The notes under the pieces are model-generated. The model ran no database searches, was not told the DNA's origin, and was given only the letters and a program-made list of their open reading frames with translations. A stretch of DNA of 64,000 nucleotides from Flavobacterium johnsoniae UW101 (GTDB lineage Bacteria; Bacteroidota; Bacteroidia; Flavobacteriales; Flavobacteriaceae), in the NCBI RefSeq assembly GCF_000016645.1, contig NC_009441.1, forward strand, positions 4,898,001-4,962,000. The letters run 5' to 3'. Positions 9,550 through 19,462 of the stretch are shown here, piece after piece (the stretch's first letter is position 1; each line of letters begins with the position of its first letter). Position numbers and translations under genes: made by a program.

Positions 9550-12500
9550 TTAGAATGTTACATTCAAATTAACTGACCATGTTCTAAGTGTAGGATATCT
9601 TGCTGAAGATGTATCGTACATATTACGATAATGGTTTGGATATGGATTATATAAATCCCAAAGGTTATTTCCTGTAACTCCTAAAGTAACTCTTTGTACA
9701 CCAATTGTTTTAAGAGGCTCTTGAGGCAATTCAAATCCTACAGTTAAATTTCTAACTACACATCTAAAGTTGCTAAGTTCCCAAAAATCTGATGGAGCAA
9801 AAGCAGTTCCTTGTTGTCCCATATTAGGATATTTTCCGTTTGGATTATCAGTAGCATCATACATATCTTTCCAAAAAACTTCATGTCCCCAGTCATTTTG
9901 AGTAGATCCAGTCCCTTGTTGTACTAAGTCGATTGAGTTATACCCTCCCCATGTAGTAGCTATCTGAGTTCTAAAATAAAAAGATTTATAATTTAATCCT
10001 AAATTCGAAGTGAATCCGTAAGTTCTGTTACTGTTAGCTAATTTAACATAATCTAATTGTCTTGCAATCTGTCCGTCTGCAGGTGCCTGAGTTTTTGTTG
10101 TACCATCATATGCTCCTCCAACATCTTCATAAGCCAGCATACCTTTTCTCATTTGTGAAACATTATTAATACCCAAATAATTTGGAGCTCCGCCAACTGC
10201 AGCTGCATTTGCCGCTAAATAATTCCAGTAGTTCGTAACATCTTCATCTGTACGTAAAATACCGTCTCCTGTCGAAGTTCCTTTCCAAGTTCTGAATCCC
10301 CATACTGGCATAAAGCTTGAATAACCTGTTTCGATAGTATTAAACGATGGATGTTGAGATGGTGCTGTTGGATATTTTTTATATTCATTATCTGAGAAAC
10401 CAAAGTTGATTCCTACGTTATAGCTTAAATCTCTTTTAATTTTATCTTTCCAAGTTAAGCTAATCTCTGTTCCCCATGCATTTACATCTGCATAATTTTG
10501 TTCTGCAAAAGCACCACCAATAGAAATTGGAGTTCCTGCTTCACCAGCTAAACTAATCAGCATATCTGTAGATTTATCATAGTAAAAATCTGTAGTAAGC
10601 TGAAGTCTATTTTTTAATAAGCTCACATCAATACCAAAGTTTTGTTTGATTGTTGCATCCCATTTAATATCTGGATTAGGTGTCGCTCTTGGCGTAATTG
10701 CACCTCCAAGTGTACCTCCTGCTGAACCAAATTGATTACCCTTATCAGCAATAACATCATAAAGAACAAGCCAGCGCCATGGTTTAATGTTATCTTTTCC
10801 GGTTTTACCAATAGAATAACGTAGTTTTAAATTATCAATAACCGGAACTGCTTCTTTAAACCATTTTTCGTTTGAAACAACCCATCCTAACTGAGCTGAT
10901 GGGAAAAATCCCCAATAATTTTCTGGTGCAAATTTTGTAGAAGCATCACTTCTAAAAAGTAACTGCAAAAGATATTTGTCTTTGTAGCTGTAGTTTACAC
11001 GTCCTAAGTAAGAAAATGTTCCAGATTCTCCTTTATTTGCTATTGAGTTTGTTGTAATTGTACCAGCAGTTGTATTACTTCCTAAATAATCTTTTGAAGT
11101 ACCTTCGTAAGCCAATCTGGTGTTTTTATAGTTAGCTTCTGAACGTTCAATACCAAACATTGCATCAACACTGTGATCTCCAAAAGTTCTTGCATAGTTT
11201 GCAAAAAAGTTTGCCTGAATTACCTTATCAACATCTGTATTATAATAAACTCTAGAGTTTCTAACATTAGTTTCTATAAGATAATCTCCCGCTGGATTAG
11301 TTACTGAATTGTAAATAGTTGGATCTGCAGCGCCAGCCAGGTGATTTCCTATTGTTTCATAATTTCTAATTCTGGCTAAATCATATGGTAATTGTACTTG
11401 CTCAGAATTAGCGCTTGACTGGCTTCTGGCATAACTTCCCTTAAGTGACAAACCTTTAATAAAAGAAACTTTATAATTCAAAGATAAATTCACATTATAT
11501 GAAAATTCTTCGTCAATTTGATAACCGTTGTCTAATCCTGCAAAATAATTCCATCCTGCAATAGTATTATTTGCGTTTGCACTTTGTAAGTTTCGATCTG
11601 TACGAGCAATAGGAGACAGCCAATAATCTTTACCTTCTACAGTAGTAGACCATGGAATATATCTTGGCATATGCAGTAAATATCCATAATCTGCCTGCTC
11701 TCCACCTCCTGCTCCACCAAAACTTGAATCGCTGATGTTTGCAGAAGCTTTAGAAAATGATTTTCTAGTATCAACTGTATTTGCAGAAATTGCAGCAGAA
11801 AGTTCAAAATCCTTAGCCAGTTTAGCAGTTAAACCTGTACGGAAATTCCATTTTTTATAATCTTGTTCACCAAGATTTGCTCCCTGATCGAAATAAGTTA
11901 TACCTGCAAAGTATGTCGCTTTATCATTTCCTCCGCTTGCACTCAATGAGTGTCTTTGTTGAAAAGCAGGTTTCCATGCTTTTTTCAACCAATTATAATC
12001 TAATCCTTTCATCTGCTCTAATTCTTCTGCAGAAAAATATTTAGATTTATCAGGATCAAGATTAGAATTCAAAAATCTGTTTTTCCAAATTCCGTGGTCA
12101 TAAGCACTCATTACTTTACTATGACTTACAGCATCATTAAATGCTGACTGGCTGTAATAGTTAAACTTTAATTTACCATCTTGACCTCTTTTAGTTTTTA
12201 CAATGATAGCTCCTTGAGAAGCACGAGAACCATAAATAGCAGCAGAACCGTCTTTTAAAACTGTAATACTTTCAATTTCTGAAGGATCTAATCTATTAAA
12301 TGTTTCAAGTGTAGCTAATCCTGTTGTTGGATCAATCTGCACCATATCATCAATTACAATCAATGGAATAGTAGTGTTTCCATCTTTAGAAAAACCAAAA
12401 GATTGACGTATCGAGACATCAGCTCCAACCCCTGGACGACCAGAACCACCAGATACATTTAATCCCGGAGTTAAACCTCTTAAAGATTCACCTAAATTTG

Positions 12501-12921
12501 AAACAGGTAAATCCTGAATTTCATCTGGTTTTATTGTAGCAATCGCTCCTGTTAATTTTTGTTTCTTTTGAGTACCATATGCCACAACCACAATATCATT
12601 TAACTCATTAGAATCTTCTTGTAATTTAGCATTAAGAGTAGTACGTCCTGCTAGTGGAATTTCTACTTTCTTCATACCAATAAAAGAAAAAACCAATGTT
12701 GCTCCTGGCTTCACTGTAATTTGGTACTTACCATTGTAATCTGTAGTAACAGTGTTTTTAGACGATTTTTCAGTTACGTTTACACCAGGTAAAAGAAATC
12801 CTGAATTGTCAGTCACTGTACCTGTAATCTTAATTGGAGTGCCTGCGGTTTGAGCATAAGTAATTACACTCATCAGTGCAAACAAAAGAAAACTACATCT
12901 CTTTAAAAGTGCTTGTTTCAT
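9550..12921 (-). CDS. susC-like: SusC/RagA-family TonB-dependent outer-membrane transporter
   Basis: 1123 aa, with Sec signal (residues 1-23), an N-terminal carboxypeptidase-D-like regulatory domain (about 28-105, ITGTVTDNSGFLLPGVNV), a TonB-box-like segment (DIVVVAYGTQKK, about 109-120), a plug domain (about 120-240, containing ESITVLKDGSAAIYGSRA) and a long beta-barrel ending in a C-terminal Phe (SVNLNVTF). No STN or anti-sigma-interacting domain precedes the CarbopepD domain, so control by an ECF anti-sigma pair is not indicated. It is the first gene of the susC-led block. A CAGG-N6-CAGG direct repeat and a perfect TAnnTTTG box lie 135-180 bp upstream. Role: active import of pectin-derived oligosaccharides across the outer membrane. 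Confidence 0.97.
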   Translation of the reverse strand: MKQALLKRCSFLLFALMSVITYAQTAGTPIKITGTVTDNSGFLLPGVNVTEKSSKNTVTTDYNGKYQITVKPGATLVFSFIGMKKVEIPLAGRTTLNAKLQEDSNELNDIVVVAYGTQKKQKLTGAIATIKPDEIQDLPVSNLGESLRGLTPGLNVSGGSGRPGVGADVSIRQSFGFSKDGNTTIPLIVIDDMVQIDPTTGLATLETFNRLDPSEIESITVLKDGSAAIYGSRASQGAIIVKTKRGQDGKLKFNYYSQSAFNDAVSHSKVMSAYDHGIWKNRFLNSNLDPDKSKYFSAEELEQMKGLDYNWLKKAWKPAFQQRHSLSASGGNDKATYFAGITYFDQGANLGEQDYKKWNFRTGLTAKLAKDFELSAAISANTVDTRKSFSKASANISDSSFGGAGGGEQADYGYLLHMPRYIPWSTTVEGKDYWLSPIARTDRNLQSANANNTIAGWNYFAGLDNGYQIDEEFSYNVNLSLNYKVSFIKGLSLKGSYARSQSSANSEQVQLPYDLARIRNYETIGNHLAGAADPTIYNSVTNPAGDYLIETNVRNSRVYYNTDVDKVIQANFFANYARTFGDHSVDAMFGIERSEANYKNTRLAYEGTSKDYLGSNTTAGTITTNSIANKGESGTFSYLGRVNYSYKDKYLLQLLFRSDASTKFAPENYWGFFPSAQLGWVVSNEKWFKEAVPVIDNLKLRYSIGKTGKDNIKPWRWLVLYDVIADKGNQFGSAGGTLGGAITPRATPNPDIKWDATIKQNFGIDVSLLKNRLQLTTDFYYDKSTDMLISLAGEAGTPISIGGAFAEQNYADVNAWGTEISLTWKDKIKRDLSYNVGINFGFSDNEYKKYPTAPSQHPSFNTIETGYSSFMPVWGFRTWKGTSTGDGILRTDEDVTNYWNYLAANAAAVGGAPNYLGINNVSQMRKGMLAYEDVGGAYDGTTKTQAPADGQIARQLDYVKLANSNRTYGFTSNLGLNYKSFYFRTQIATTWGGYNSIDLVQQGTGSTQNDWGHEVFWKDMYDATDNPNGKYPNMGQQGTAFAPSDFWELSNFRCVVRNLTVGFELPQEPLKTIGVQRVTLGVTGNNLWDLYNPYPNHYRNMYDTSSARYPTLRTWSVNLNVTF

Positions 12922-13588
12922 AAATGCTTTTTTGTTTGGTTAGTTTATTATTGTTAGTTAGTCATGTTTTAAATGCATCTTAAATAATTATTAAGATTTC
13001 AAAGAAACGAAATCGTTGTAATTAAATGTTAAAAACACATTTATTTTTAATAATCCAAAAATATAACGATCATATATTACAACCGTCCTGCTCTATCCTG
13101 TTTTAATGGCATTATCTAAAAAAAAACAACTCAAAAAAACAATATTAATAAAAAATTGAAAGAATAAGTGAGCTAAATAGAAAAAACAGAGAAAATGTTT
13201 GAGTATAATCAAATAGAAGAATGCCTTTTCAATTAAAAATCGAAGAAAACGCATCAAAAACAAAATTTATCTATTTTTAATGCAAATAATGCTAATTAGT
13301 TACTGTTTTTGAGCAGATTAACTTTACTCAATTTCTACAAAAAAAGCTTACACATTTATATCTGAAAATGCAATTAAAAGTAAAAAACTTACAAGAAAAT
13401 TAAAGATTTGATATCAAAATCAATTCTTAAATATTTCATAAAAAAATATTTTTTTTAAACGTAAATTCTGACCAATATTTTTTTTGAATGCCTTTTATGA
13501 TAGGCCTTCACGAGATTTTTGAAGAGAAATTTTAATTTTTAGTGTGGTTTATACACATAAATTCAGGCAGGATAGTTCAATTTTAAAT
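12922..13588. other. AT-rich non-coding gap holding the susC promoter
   Basis: 667 bp without a credible gene. The right two-thirds is A/T-rich with homopolymer runs and a near-palindrome around 13406-13422 (GATTTGATATCAAAATC). The left part contains the putative promoter and operator of susC at 13056-13100, giving a predicted leader of roughly 125 nt. I see no clear intrinsic terminator for the CE8 gene that ends at 13589, so read-through into susC cannot be excluded. Confidence 0.6.
13056..13100 (-). promoter_or_regulatory. Putative activator site and promoter of susC
   Basis: On the minus strand, CAGG (13100-13097), six bases, CAGG (13090-13087), then exactly 23 nt to TATTTTTG (13063-13056), a perfect match to the Bacteroidetes TAnnTTTG -7 box. 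A TTG lies at 13082-13080. The same spacing recurs at 36141-36185 and 47567-47611, which argues for a shared regulator. Confidence 0.6.
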
Positions 13589-14575
13589 TTATTTGGCCGG
13601 ATTCCATCCATTCAAAACTAAATCTTTATTGTATTTTTTTATATCATCTTTAGTTAATTGATACGACCATGACACTCGCTGTGAGATATTTTTTGTACTT
13701 GCACCTTTACTTCCGTATTCCGCGTAATAAGCTGTTTTATCTTTATCCGGAAAACGAGTATCTATCCAGGCATTCCATCCTTCTGGAATAATGTGCGAAC
13801 CAATATCCGTATTAATGAAAACAGTTTGTGCATAAGGTCTCCATGGTCTTCCCAAAAATACTTTGTCTACCGATTTGTCTTTTGCAGTAAGCTTGCAATC
13901 AACAAAAACAAAACCATAAGCTTGCCCTTGCGGAGTTGAAGCCGCGGTAATATAGGAATTGACTAAACTTTCAATAGTACATTTATAAAAATAAGCCGTT
14001 GCAGCGCCAAAGATAAAATCGGTTGTACCGTTAATGAAACAGTTTTCAAAATAAGTTCGGGTGTTTCCTTCTGATAAATAAAGGGTATCCTGATTTGCTA
14101 AAAGATTGCAATTCTTCACAATTACTCTATCGCCTTTAATGTGAAGTGCAACCGCCTGTCCTACTCTTCCCGCCGTATTTTCGACAGTAAGATTTTCAAG
14201 CGTACAATCATTTCCTTTAATTATGAAAGAATACGAAGTTCCTGTTCCAAATTCTTTTTTACCCGACGGATCTGGTTCACGAAGCGGCTTTCCTGAATAA
14301 TCATCAAATGAAATAATCGTTTTATTTCTGTCAAGACCTTTTAAAGTAATAAAGGGTTTTGAAACTGGAATTTCCAATTTCTCAACATACTTTCCTGGTT
14401 TTATAGTGATTACAACACGTTTCTCCGAATTATCTTTCACATTATTCACCGCTTCCTGAATCGTTTTAAAATCTCCAGAACCGTCTTGAGCAACGGTTAA
14501 TGTCAATTTGTTATCAAGCGTTTGGGCTGATATTGAAAGTGTTGTTATTAAAAATAAGGTTAGAATGTATTTCAT
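13589..14575 (-). CDS. Secreted pectin methylesterase, carbohydrate esterase family 8
   Basis: 328 aa from the ATG at 14575, chosen because it directly starts a clean signal peptide (MKYILTLFLITTLSISAQ). An in-frame ATG at 14605 lies inside a dispersed repeat and would add ten unlikely residues. CE8 landmarks are present: GKYVEKL near residue 55, QAVALH, QDTLYL (about 161) and DFIFGAA (about 186), holding the two catalytic Asp, and LGRPW with the conserved Arg (about 242). Known reaction: removal of methyl esters from homogalacturonan, which exposes substrate for the family 1 and family 10 pectate lyases encoded nearby. It is the last gene of the GH78-led block and lies 5' of the susC promoter region. 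Confidence 0.95.
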   Translation of the reverse strand: MKYILTLFLITTLSISAQTLDNKLTLTVAQDGSGDFKTIQEAVNNVKDNSEKRVVITIKPGKYVEKLEIPVSKPFITLKGLDRNKTIISFDDYSGKPLREPDPSGKKEFGTGTSYSFIIKGNDCTLENLTVENTAGRVGQAVALHIKGDRVIVKNCNLLANQDTLYLSEGNTRTYFENCFINGTTDFIFGAATAYFYKCTIESLVNSYITAASTPQGQAYGFVFVDCKLTAKDKSVDKVFLGRPWRPYAQTVFINTDIGSHIIPEGWNAWIDTRFPDKDKTAYYAEYGSKGASTKNISQRVSWSYQLTKDDIKKYNKDLVLNGWNPAK

Positions 14576-14596
14576 ATGTTTTTTATTTATTTCGTT

Positions 14597-14703
14597 TTTT
14601 GTCATTCCGAGGAACGAGGAATCACACTAGAAACTCCGCAATCTTAATCGCAAATCTTTGTCGAGCTACTTGCGAAGATTTCTCCTTCGTCGAAATGACA
14701 AAC
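14597..14703. repeat. Dispersed palindromic repeat family B, copy 2
   Basis: About 107 bp. The left arm is a variant (GTCATTCCGAGGAACGAGGA), the right arm is the common form CTCCTTCGTCGAAATGAC. It overlaps the over-extended 5' end of the CE8 reading frame. The remaining gap to 14790 holds words of the ATCCGCG type shared with 31980-32080 and 36287-36535. Confidence 0.8.
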
Positions 14704-14790
14704 TGAGCGATTAATATCTTTGACAAAAATTAAAAATCCGTTTAAATCCGCGTTTTGCCAAGGGCAATCCGTTTCATCCGCGTCCAAAAT

Positions 14791-16809
14791 TTAGTGCGAC
14801 ATCCAAACCGTCATCTCCCCTTTTCCTTTATTTCCCCATGCAAAATACGGAATCAATTTTACTTGTACAGCATCTGCATTTTTAGAAGAAAGCGGTTTGT
14901 ACAACGTTTTATTCCATGAATTATTTGAATTTATAACGGCTTCAGCATCAATGCTTACTAAATTTCTATTATTCAATATGAAATTGTTTGTTGCGAAATT
15001 CGATTTCAAATTTAAAGCCACATCATTTACACTTACTTTCGCAGGAAGCTGATCAGATTCTAAGCAATATACCAAAGGTCCTCTTTTTACAGCGACCTGA
15101 TTTTTAACTTCTTCAACCAACGGATTCGCTTCCATTAACTCAACCGGCATTGGAAAATTCAATTCGATTACATCTCCTTTTTTCCATTTCTGATTTAATT
15201 TCAAATAAGTTCCTGAAACAATTTTATCATTAATTTTTGAATTGTTTATCAAAATTTCAGCATTCTGACTCCAACCCGGAATTCTTAAAAAGAAATTTTG
15301 TAAATCTTTTGGAGCTTTCACAATTTTCAAAGTTATTTTTCCGTCCCACGGATAATTGGTTTGCTGTTCAATTTCGATTTCTTCTCCGTTTAAAGATTTT
15401 GTTTTCAATTGATTACTTCCATATAAATTCACATACAAACCTTCTTTCGAAATATTGTAAGCATAATTTCCAACTTCAGCAATTGTTCTCGTTACGTTTG
15501 GTGCACAACAGTTGGATAAGGCAATATATCCTTCACGCTCATTCCCCCAACGTTGATGAAATGGCAAATCATTAGAAACATTCAGCGGATTGTTATACAA
15601 GAATTTTTCTCCTTCTAAATCCATTCCAGAAAGTACACTGTTATAAAGAGCTAATTCTATAATATCAGCATATTTGGCATCTCCGGTAATTTGAAGCATT
15701 CTCCAATTCCATAAAACATTTCCAATATTAGCACAGGTTTCGGTATGAGCCGTTGCATTTGGCAATTGAAAAGGTCTTCCGTAAGCCTGATGAATTTTCT
15801 GAACTACAGTTGGATCATAAGAAGTTCCGTCTGGCGAAACGCCGTCATATAAAGATCCACAACCCCCTGTAATGTACATTTTACGATACGTTACATCATC
15901 CCAAATAGATTCTAAATTGTCTAATAATTTCTTTTCTCCTGTTTCTGCATACAAATCGGCTACTCCGGCATAAAGGTAATTTGCTCTTACAGCGTGCCCC
16001 ATTGCAGTTGTTTGCTGTCTAAACGGCACTCTATCTTGATTATCATCGGTTCCGTCATTTGTGGTTCCGCGAATATCAATTAAATTATTAGCCAACTCTA
16101 AGTATTTCGGATTTTTGGTCGTTCTGTACATTTCGACAATTCCCATATAATGAGACGGACAAATGGCATTTCGAGCCAATTCTGGTGAAGCTTTTTTATA
16201 GAAATCATACAAGAAATCGGCAACACCTTTTGCGATGTTCAGAAAGTTTGTTTTTCCTGTGGCACGATAATGAATACAAGCTGCAGTCATCAAATGTCCC
16301 ATATTGTATTTTTCGAAACCCAATTGTTTTTTAACTTCTTCTGGCCCTAAAGTCCCCCAGCGTTCATCAATTAAAACCGGCGTATGAATATAACCGTCTT
16401 TGCGCTGTACTTTCGCAAAAAGCGCAATCGCTTTATCCATTTCAGCATCGAGTTTTTTGTCTTTTGTAACGGCATAAGTTGCTGCCATTCCTTCAAAAAT
16501 CTTATAGAAATCACCATCATGAAACGAAGGCCCTTTAAAAGTTCCTTTACTTAAACCTGCAGCAATTTCGAAGTTTTTGTAAGCATGCGAAATCTCATCG
16601 TTATGATACAAATCCCACATATATGGCAAAGTATTTTTGGTTTCTACATCAAATTGTTCTTTCCAAAAACCGTTTGTCCATTTTACATCTTGCAAACCAA
16701 CACTTTGTAATTTCGAATACGGACTTTCTGAATTGGCAACCAAACCTTTGTTCTGCGCAAAGATTACGGTTGAAAGAAATAAAGAGGATATGATGATGTT
16801 CTTTTTCAT
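14791..16809 (-). CDS. Secreted GH127-like beta-L-arabinofuranosidase
   Basis: 672 aa with a Sec signal (residues 1-18, cleavage IFA|QN). The body is an (alpha/alpha)6-barrel protein of the former DUF1680 type. The zinc/catalytic signature is present: AHTETCANIG (Glu and Cys, about residue 355) and SNCCAPNVTR (tandem Cys, about 433), equivalent to the Glu/Cys/Cys-Cys set that binds zinc and holds the catalytic cysteine in GH127. FHDGDFYKIFEGMAA near residue 100 is also family-like. Known activity: release of beta-L-arabinofuranose, for instance from arabinan or rhamnogalacturonan II side chains; GH146 is a related alternative and I cannot separate them by eye. The gene sits between the modular pectate lyase and CE8 in a same-strand run. 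Confidence 0.88.
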   Translation of the reverse strand: MKKNIIISSLFLSTVIFAQNKGLVANSESPYSKLQSVGLQDVKWTNGFWKEQFDVETKNTLPYMWDLYHNDEISHAYKNFEIAAGLSKGTFKGPSFHDGDFYKIFEGMAATYAVTKDKKLDAEMDKAIALFAKVQRKDGYIHTPVLIDERWGTLGPEEVKKQLGFEKYNMGHLMTAACIHYRATGKTNFLNIAKGVADFLYDFYKKASPELARNAICPSHYMGIVEMYRTTKNPKYLELANNLIDIRGTTNDGTDDNQDRVPFRQQTTAMGHAVRANYLYAGVADLYAETGEKKLLDNLESIWDDVTYRKMYITGGCGSLYDGVSPDGTSYDPTVVQKIHQAYGRPFQLPNATAHTETCANIGNVLWNWRMLQITGDAKYADIIELALYNSVLSGMDLEGEKFLYNNPLNVSNDLPFHQRWGNEREGYIALSNCCAPNVTRTIAEVGNYAYNISKEGLYVNLYGSNQLKTKSLNGEEIEIEQQTNYPWDGKITLKIVKAPKDLQNFFLRIPGWSQNAEILINNSKINDKIVSGTYLKLNQKWKKGDVIELNFPMPVELMEANPLVEEVKNQVAVKRGPLVYCLESDQLPAKVSVNDVALNLKSNFATNNFILNNRNLVSIDAEAVINSNNSWNKTLYKPLSSKNADAVQVKLIPYFAWGNKGKGEMTVWMSH

Positions 16810-16825
16810 TTTGAATTTATTTTTT

Positions 16826-16980
16826 GTTTGCCACGAATTAGACTAATTTCCACGAATTAGTTTTTTGCCACAGATTAAAAGAATTAGCACAGATTATTTA
16901 GTATAAAATCAATTTAATCCTTTTAATCTGTGGCAAGAAAAAGAAAAAATTAGTGCAATTCGTGTAATTCGTGGCAAACC
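16826..16980. repeat. Nested palindromic spacer (GCCACGAATTAG outside, GCCACAGATTAAA inside)
   Basis: Two inverted repeats are nested. The outer pair is built from GCCACGAATTAG-type words (left about 16830-16862) and their complements at about 16953-16978. The inner pair is GCCACAGATTAAAAG (16867 onward) with CTTTTAATCTGTGGC (about 16920-16934). Related inner arms recur at 23391-23640 and 51018-51081. Confidence 0.75.
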
Positions 16981-16987
16981 CATTTTT

Positions 16988-19447
16988 TTATTTAATAAAG
17001 AAATTAATCGTTCTGCTCATTGAATCTCCGTCTGCATCTTTTACGGTTAGAACGAAAGAAGCAAATCCTTTTTCAACAGTTGTAAACTGAATTTCTTTTC
17101 CTTTTAAAACCACTTTTCCATTTTTAAGATCAGAGAAAGTATAAACTGGTTTGTTTTCATAGCCTTTGAAATAATCTGCTACATTTAAAACTTTTTTACC
17201 TTTTAAATTCAAAAAATAATGAGGTTGCGCCAGCCAATCTAAATAATTATCCAACTGCGTAAATCCGTCTTTATCATTATCCTGATTAGCATTTGAAAAA
17301 TCTCCAGCAGGCGAATTTTCATTTAACCCAAAAGCTTTTTCCCACCAGTTTGGCAAACCGTCATGATCTGTATCCCAATCTGCCGGACGAGTTTCTGATA
17401 CAAAATTTGGCCATCCGCCTGCATCCTGTTCATTATCAATCATACCGCCTAAACCGCTTTTACTTCCTTTATAAGTAAAAGTTCCTTTTAAAGTTTCCTC
17501 TACAATTCTGTTATCGTGTTTATCAAAAAACGGCTGATTAGCACCAACATCTGAAAGCACATTTTTATAAGCCGCTTTAGCTGATTGCGTTTCTACATAA
17601 GAAGGAAAAAATGGTTTGTCTACAAAAGTTTCATAATCTACTTTCTCATTATGGCTTATAGTAGATTTTCTGCCTTTATCCTGAGATTTCTCATCAAAGT
17701 AACCTGGCATAATATTTCCGTTAAAATAATAACGCTGCATACCTTTTCCGACACCTTCGTGTTGTGCATTTAAGGCTACAAATATGGTAGTTGAAGCGCC
17801 TGGCTTGTAAAAATTGTTTACAAAATTCACTTCGTTTGCTCCTCCGTCAGTTGTTCTTCCTCCCCAGTTGTAAACCACATTGTTCGTAATATCCAATCTT
17901 CCTGTGTAATAACCGTCACCATTTAAGCCACCACCAATACTCCAGTTACGACCTTGGTTATGTGCCAATAAATTGTGATGAAAACTACCAATATCTCCAC
18001 CAATTGTTGCTGCAAAACCGTGCATTTTTCCAGCAGGATATTTATCATGTCCCGCAATGTTTAAAGCTTCAGAAATTAAAGTTCGTTGTAAAGTAATATG
18101 ATGTGCGCCACGCGAACTAAACGATTCATCAATAGTCCAGCTGATCGAGCAATGATCTATAATACTATAATCTGCGCCTGTTAATCCCATTCCGTCAAAA
18201 GTAGTTCCACCACCAATTCTCACTTTCAAAAATCGAATTACACCATCATTTCCTGTCAACCCAATTGGCGCTCTGCTGATTGTGATTCCTTCACCCGGAG
18301 CCGTTTGTCCTGCAATAGTAATATAGGGCTGATTTGCTACTAATCTCGAAGCTAGTTTTATATTTCCCGAAACATTGAAAACGATTGTTCTTGGACCAAT
18401 TTCCTGATTGATGGCATCGCGTAAACTTCCCGGACCATCGTCATTTAAATTGGTTACTTCAATCACTTTTCCGCCACGACCTCCTACGGCATAACGTCCG
18501 TAACCTTCTGCACCTGGAAACGCCAATTGTGCAGGTTTAAATGACCAAACATTTCCTAATGTAACTTCGCCATTATTATCCACTTCATCGACTCTCCAAT
18601 AATAAGTTGTTCCCGAATATAAATCAGAAACTGTAAAAGATTTCTCTGTTAATTTTCCTTTAAATTCTTTTGAAGATTCAGTTGCGTTTTCTACCGCATT
18701 TTTATCTTCACCGAAATATATTTTATGCGATGCTACGTTTTTTACAGCATCCCATTTTAGAGTCAAAGTTTTACCCACTTCAACATGCTCGTCTCTATTT
18801 TTGGGTTCAGGAGTACGAGCCTGATACATAAGGTTTGGCGTATCAATTTCAAAGCCGTTGATTACAATCTGTTTTATAATATCTGGGTTTGAAGTAGGAT
18901 CAATTTCAAAACGAACAATTACATCTTTTCCTTTTTCAGCATTAAAAGTAATATACGCCATCGAAGCATCAATTTTAGCATTGGCTCTTTGACTTGCATT
19001 TACGGTTTCCTGAAGTTTTCCGTTTACGTAGATTTTTATCGGAGAAAAAGTTTTTCCTGTAATGACATCAAAAGCGTTATGAAATGTCAAAAGTGTATGT
19101 TTTCCTGCTTTCAGTCCACTGATTTTCAATTCCAAATTTTCGGCCGTAACCAAACCGTCACTTCCTAATTTATTGTAAAACGGAGCACTCATTCCGACTT
19201 TGTACCATTTTGAAGTAAAGTTTCCTTTTAACTTAAAAGATACATTATTAAATGATTTTTCAGCTTCTTTTCCTTCATTAATCACCCACGAATCGTAACT
19301 TGGATCGTGAACTTCTTCTAGTCTTCTTTGAAAAAAATCAAAGTCAACTTTTACAATTTGTTTATCAGTATTTGCAACTGATTGTGCTTGTCCGTTTGTG
19401 GTCAAAAGCAAGGACAAAACAGCACCGCTTATTAATTTCTTTATCAT
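16988..19447 (-). CDS. Modular secreted pectate lyase: carbohydrate-binding-like, fibronectin III and PL1 domains
   Basis: 819 aa from the ATG at 19447 (a TTG four codons upstream is less likely), with a signal of about 22 residues. The N-terminal ~190 residues form a beta-sandwich, malectin-like by pattern (FFQRRLEEVHDPSYDSWVI). Residues about 210-310 look like a fibronectin type III domain (LTLKWDAV...YYWRVDEVDNNGE). The PL1 lyase domain begins at FPGAEGYGRYAVGGRGGK (about 310) with AGQTAPGEG, SIIDHCSISWTIDE and HNQGRNWSIGGG. A calcium motif (DTDHDGLPNWWEKAFG) follows and the last ~60 residues form an extra strand-rich tail. It starts 15 bp after the DUF5703 gene, so they are probably cotranscribed. 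Role: endo-lyase on pectate with appended targeting domains. Confidence 0.9.
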   Translation of the reverse strand: MIKKLISGAVLSLLLTTNGQAQSVANTDKQIVKVDFDFFQRRLEEVHDPSYDSWVINEGKEAEKSFNNVSFKLKGNFTSKWYKVGMSAPFYNKLGSDGLVTAENLELKISGLKAGKHTLLTFHNAFDVITGKTFSPIKIYVNGKLQETVNASQRANAKIDASMAYITFNAEKGKDVIVRFEIDPTSNPDIIKQIVINGFEIDTPNLMYQARTPEPKNRDEHVEVGKTLTLKWDAVKNVASHKIYFGEDKNAVENATESSKEFKGKLTEKSFTVSDLYSGTTYYWRVDEVDNNGEVTLGNVWSFKPAQLAFPGAEGYGRYAVGGRGGKVIEVTNLNDDGPGSLRDAINQEIGPRTIVFNVSGNIKLASRLVANQPYITIAGQTAPGEGITISRAPIGLTGNDGVIRFLKVRIGGGTTFDGMGLTGADYSIIDHCSISWTIDESFSSRGAHHITLQRTLISEALNIAGHDKYPAGKMHGFAATIGGDIGSFHHNLLAHNQGRNWSIGGGLNGDGYYTGRLDITNNVVYNWGGRTTDGGANEVNFVNNFYKPGASTTIFVALNAQHEGVGKGMQRYYFNGNIMPGYFDEKSQDKGRKSTISHNEKVDYETFVDKPFFPSYVETQSAKAAYKNVLSDVGANQPFFDKHDNRIVEETLKGTFTYKGSKSGLGGMIDNEQDAGGWPNFVSETRPADWDTDHDGLPNWWEKAFGLNENSPAGDFSNANQDNDKDGFTQLDNYLDWLAQPHYFLNLKGKKVLNVADYFKGYENKPVYTFSDLKNGKVVLKGKEIQFTTVEKGFASFVLTVKDADGDSMSRTINFFIK

Positions 19448-19462
19448 TTTAATTAGCAATAG

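Noticed and set aside
12922..13588. A small RNA or riboswitch ahead of susC
   Set aside because: Apart from the promoter module and one short palindrome at 13406-13422, no convincing structured or conserved segment could be seen by eye in this A/T-rich DNA.
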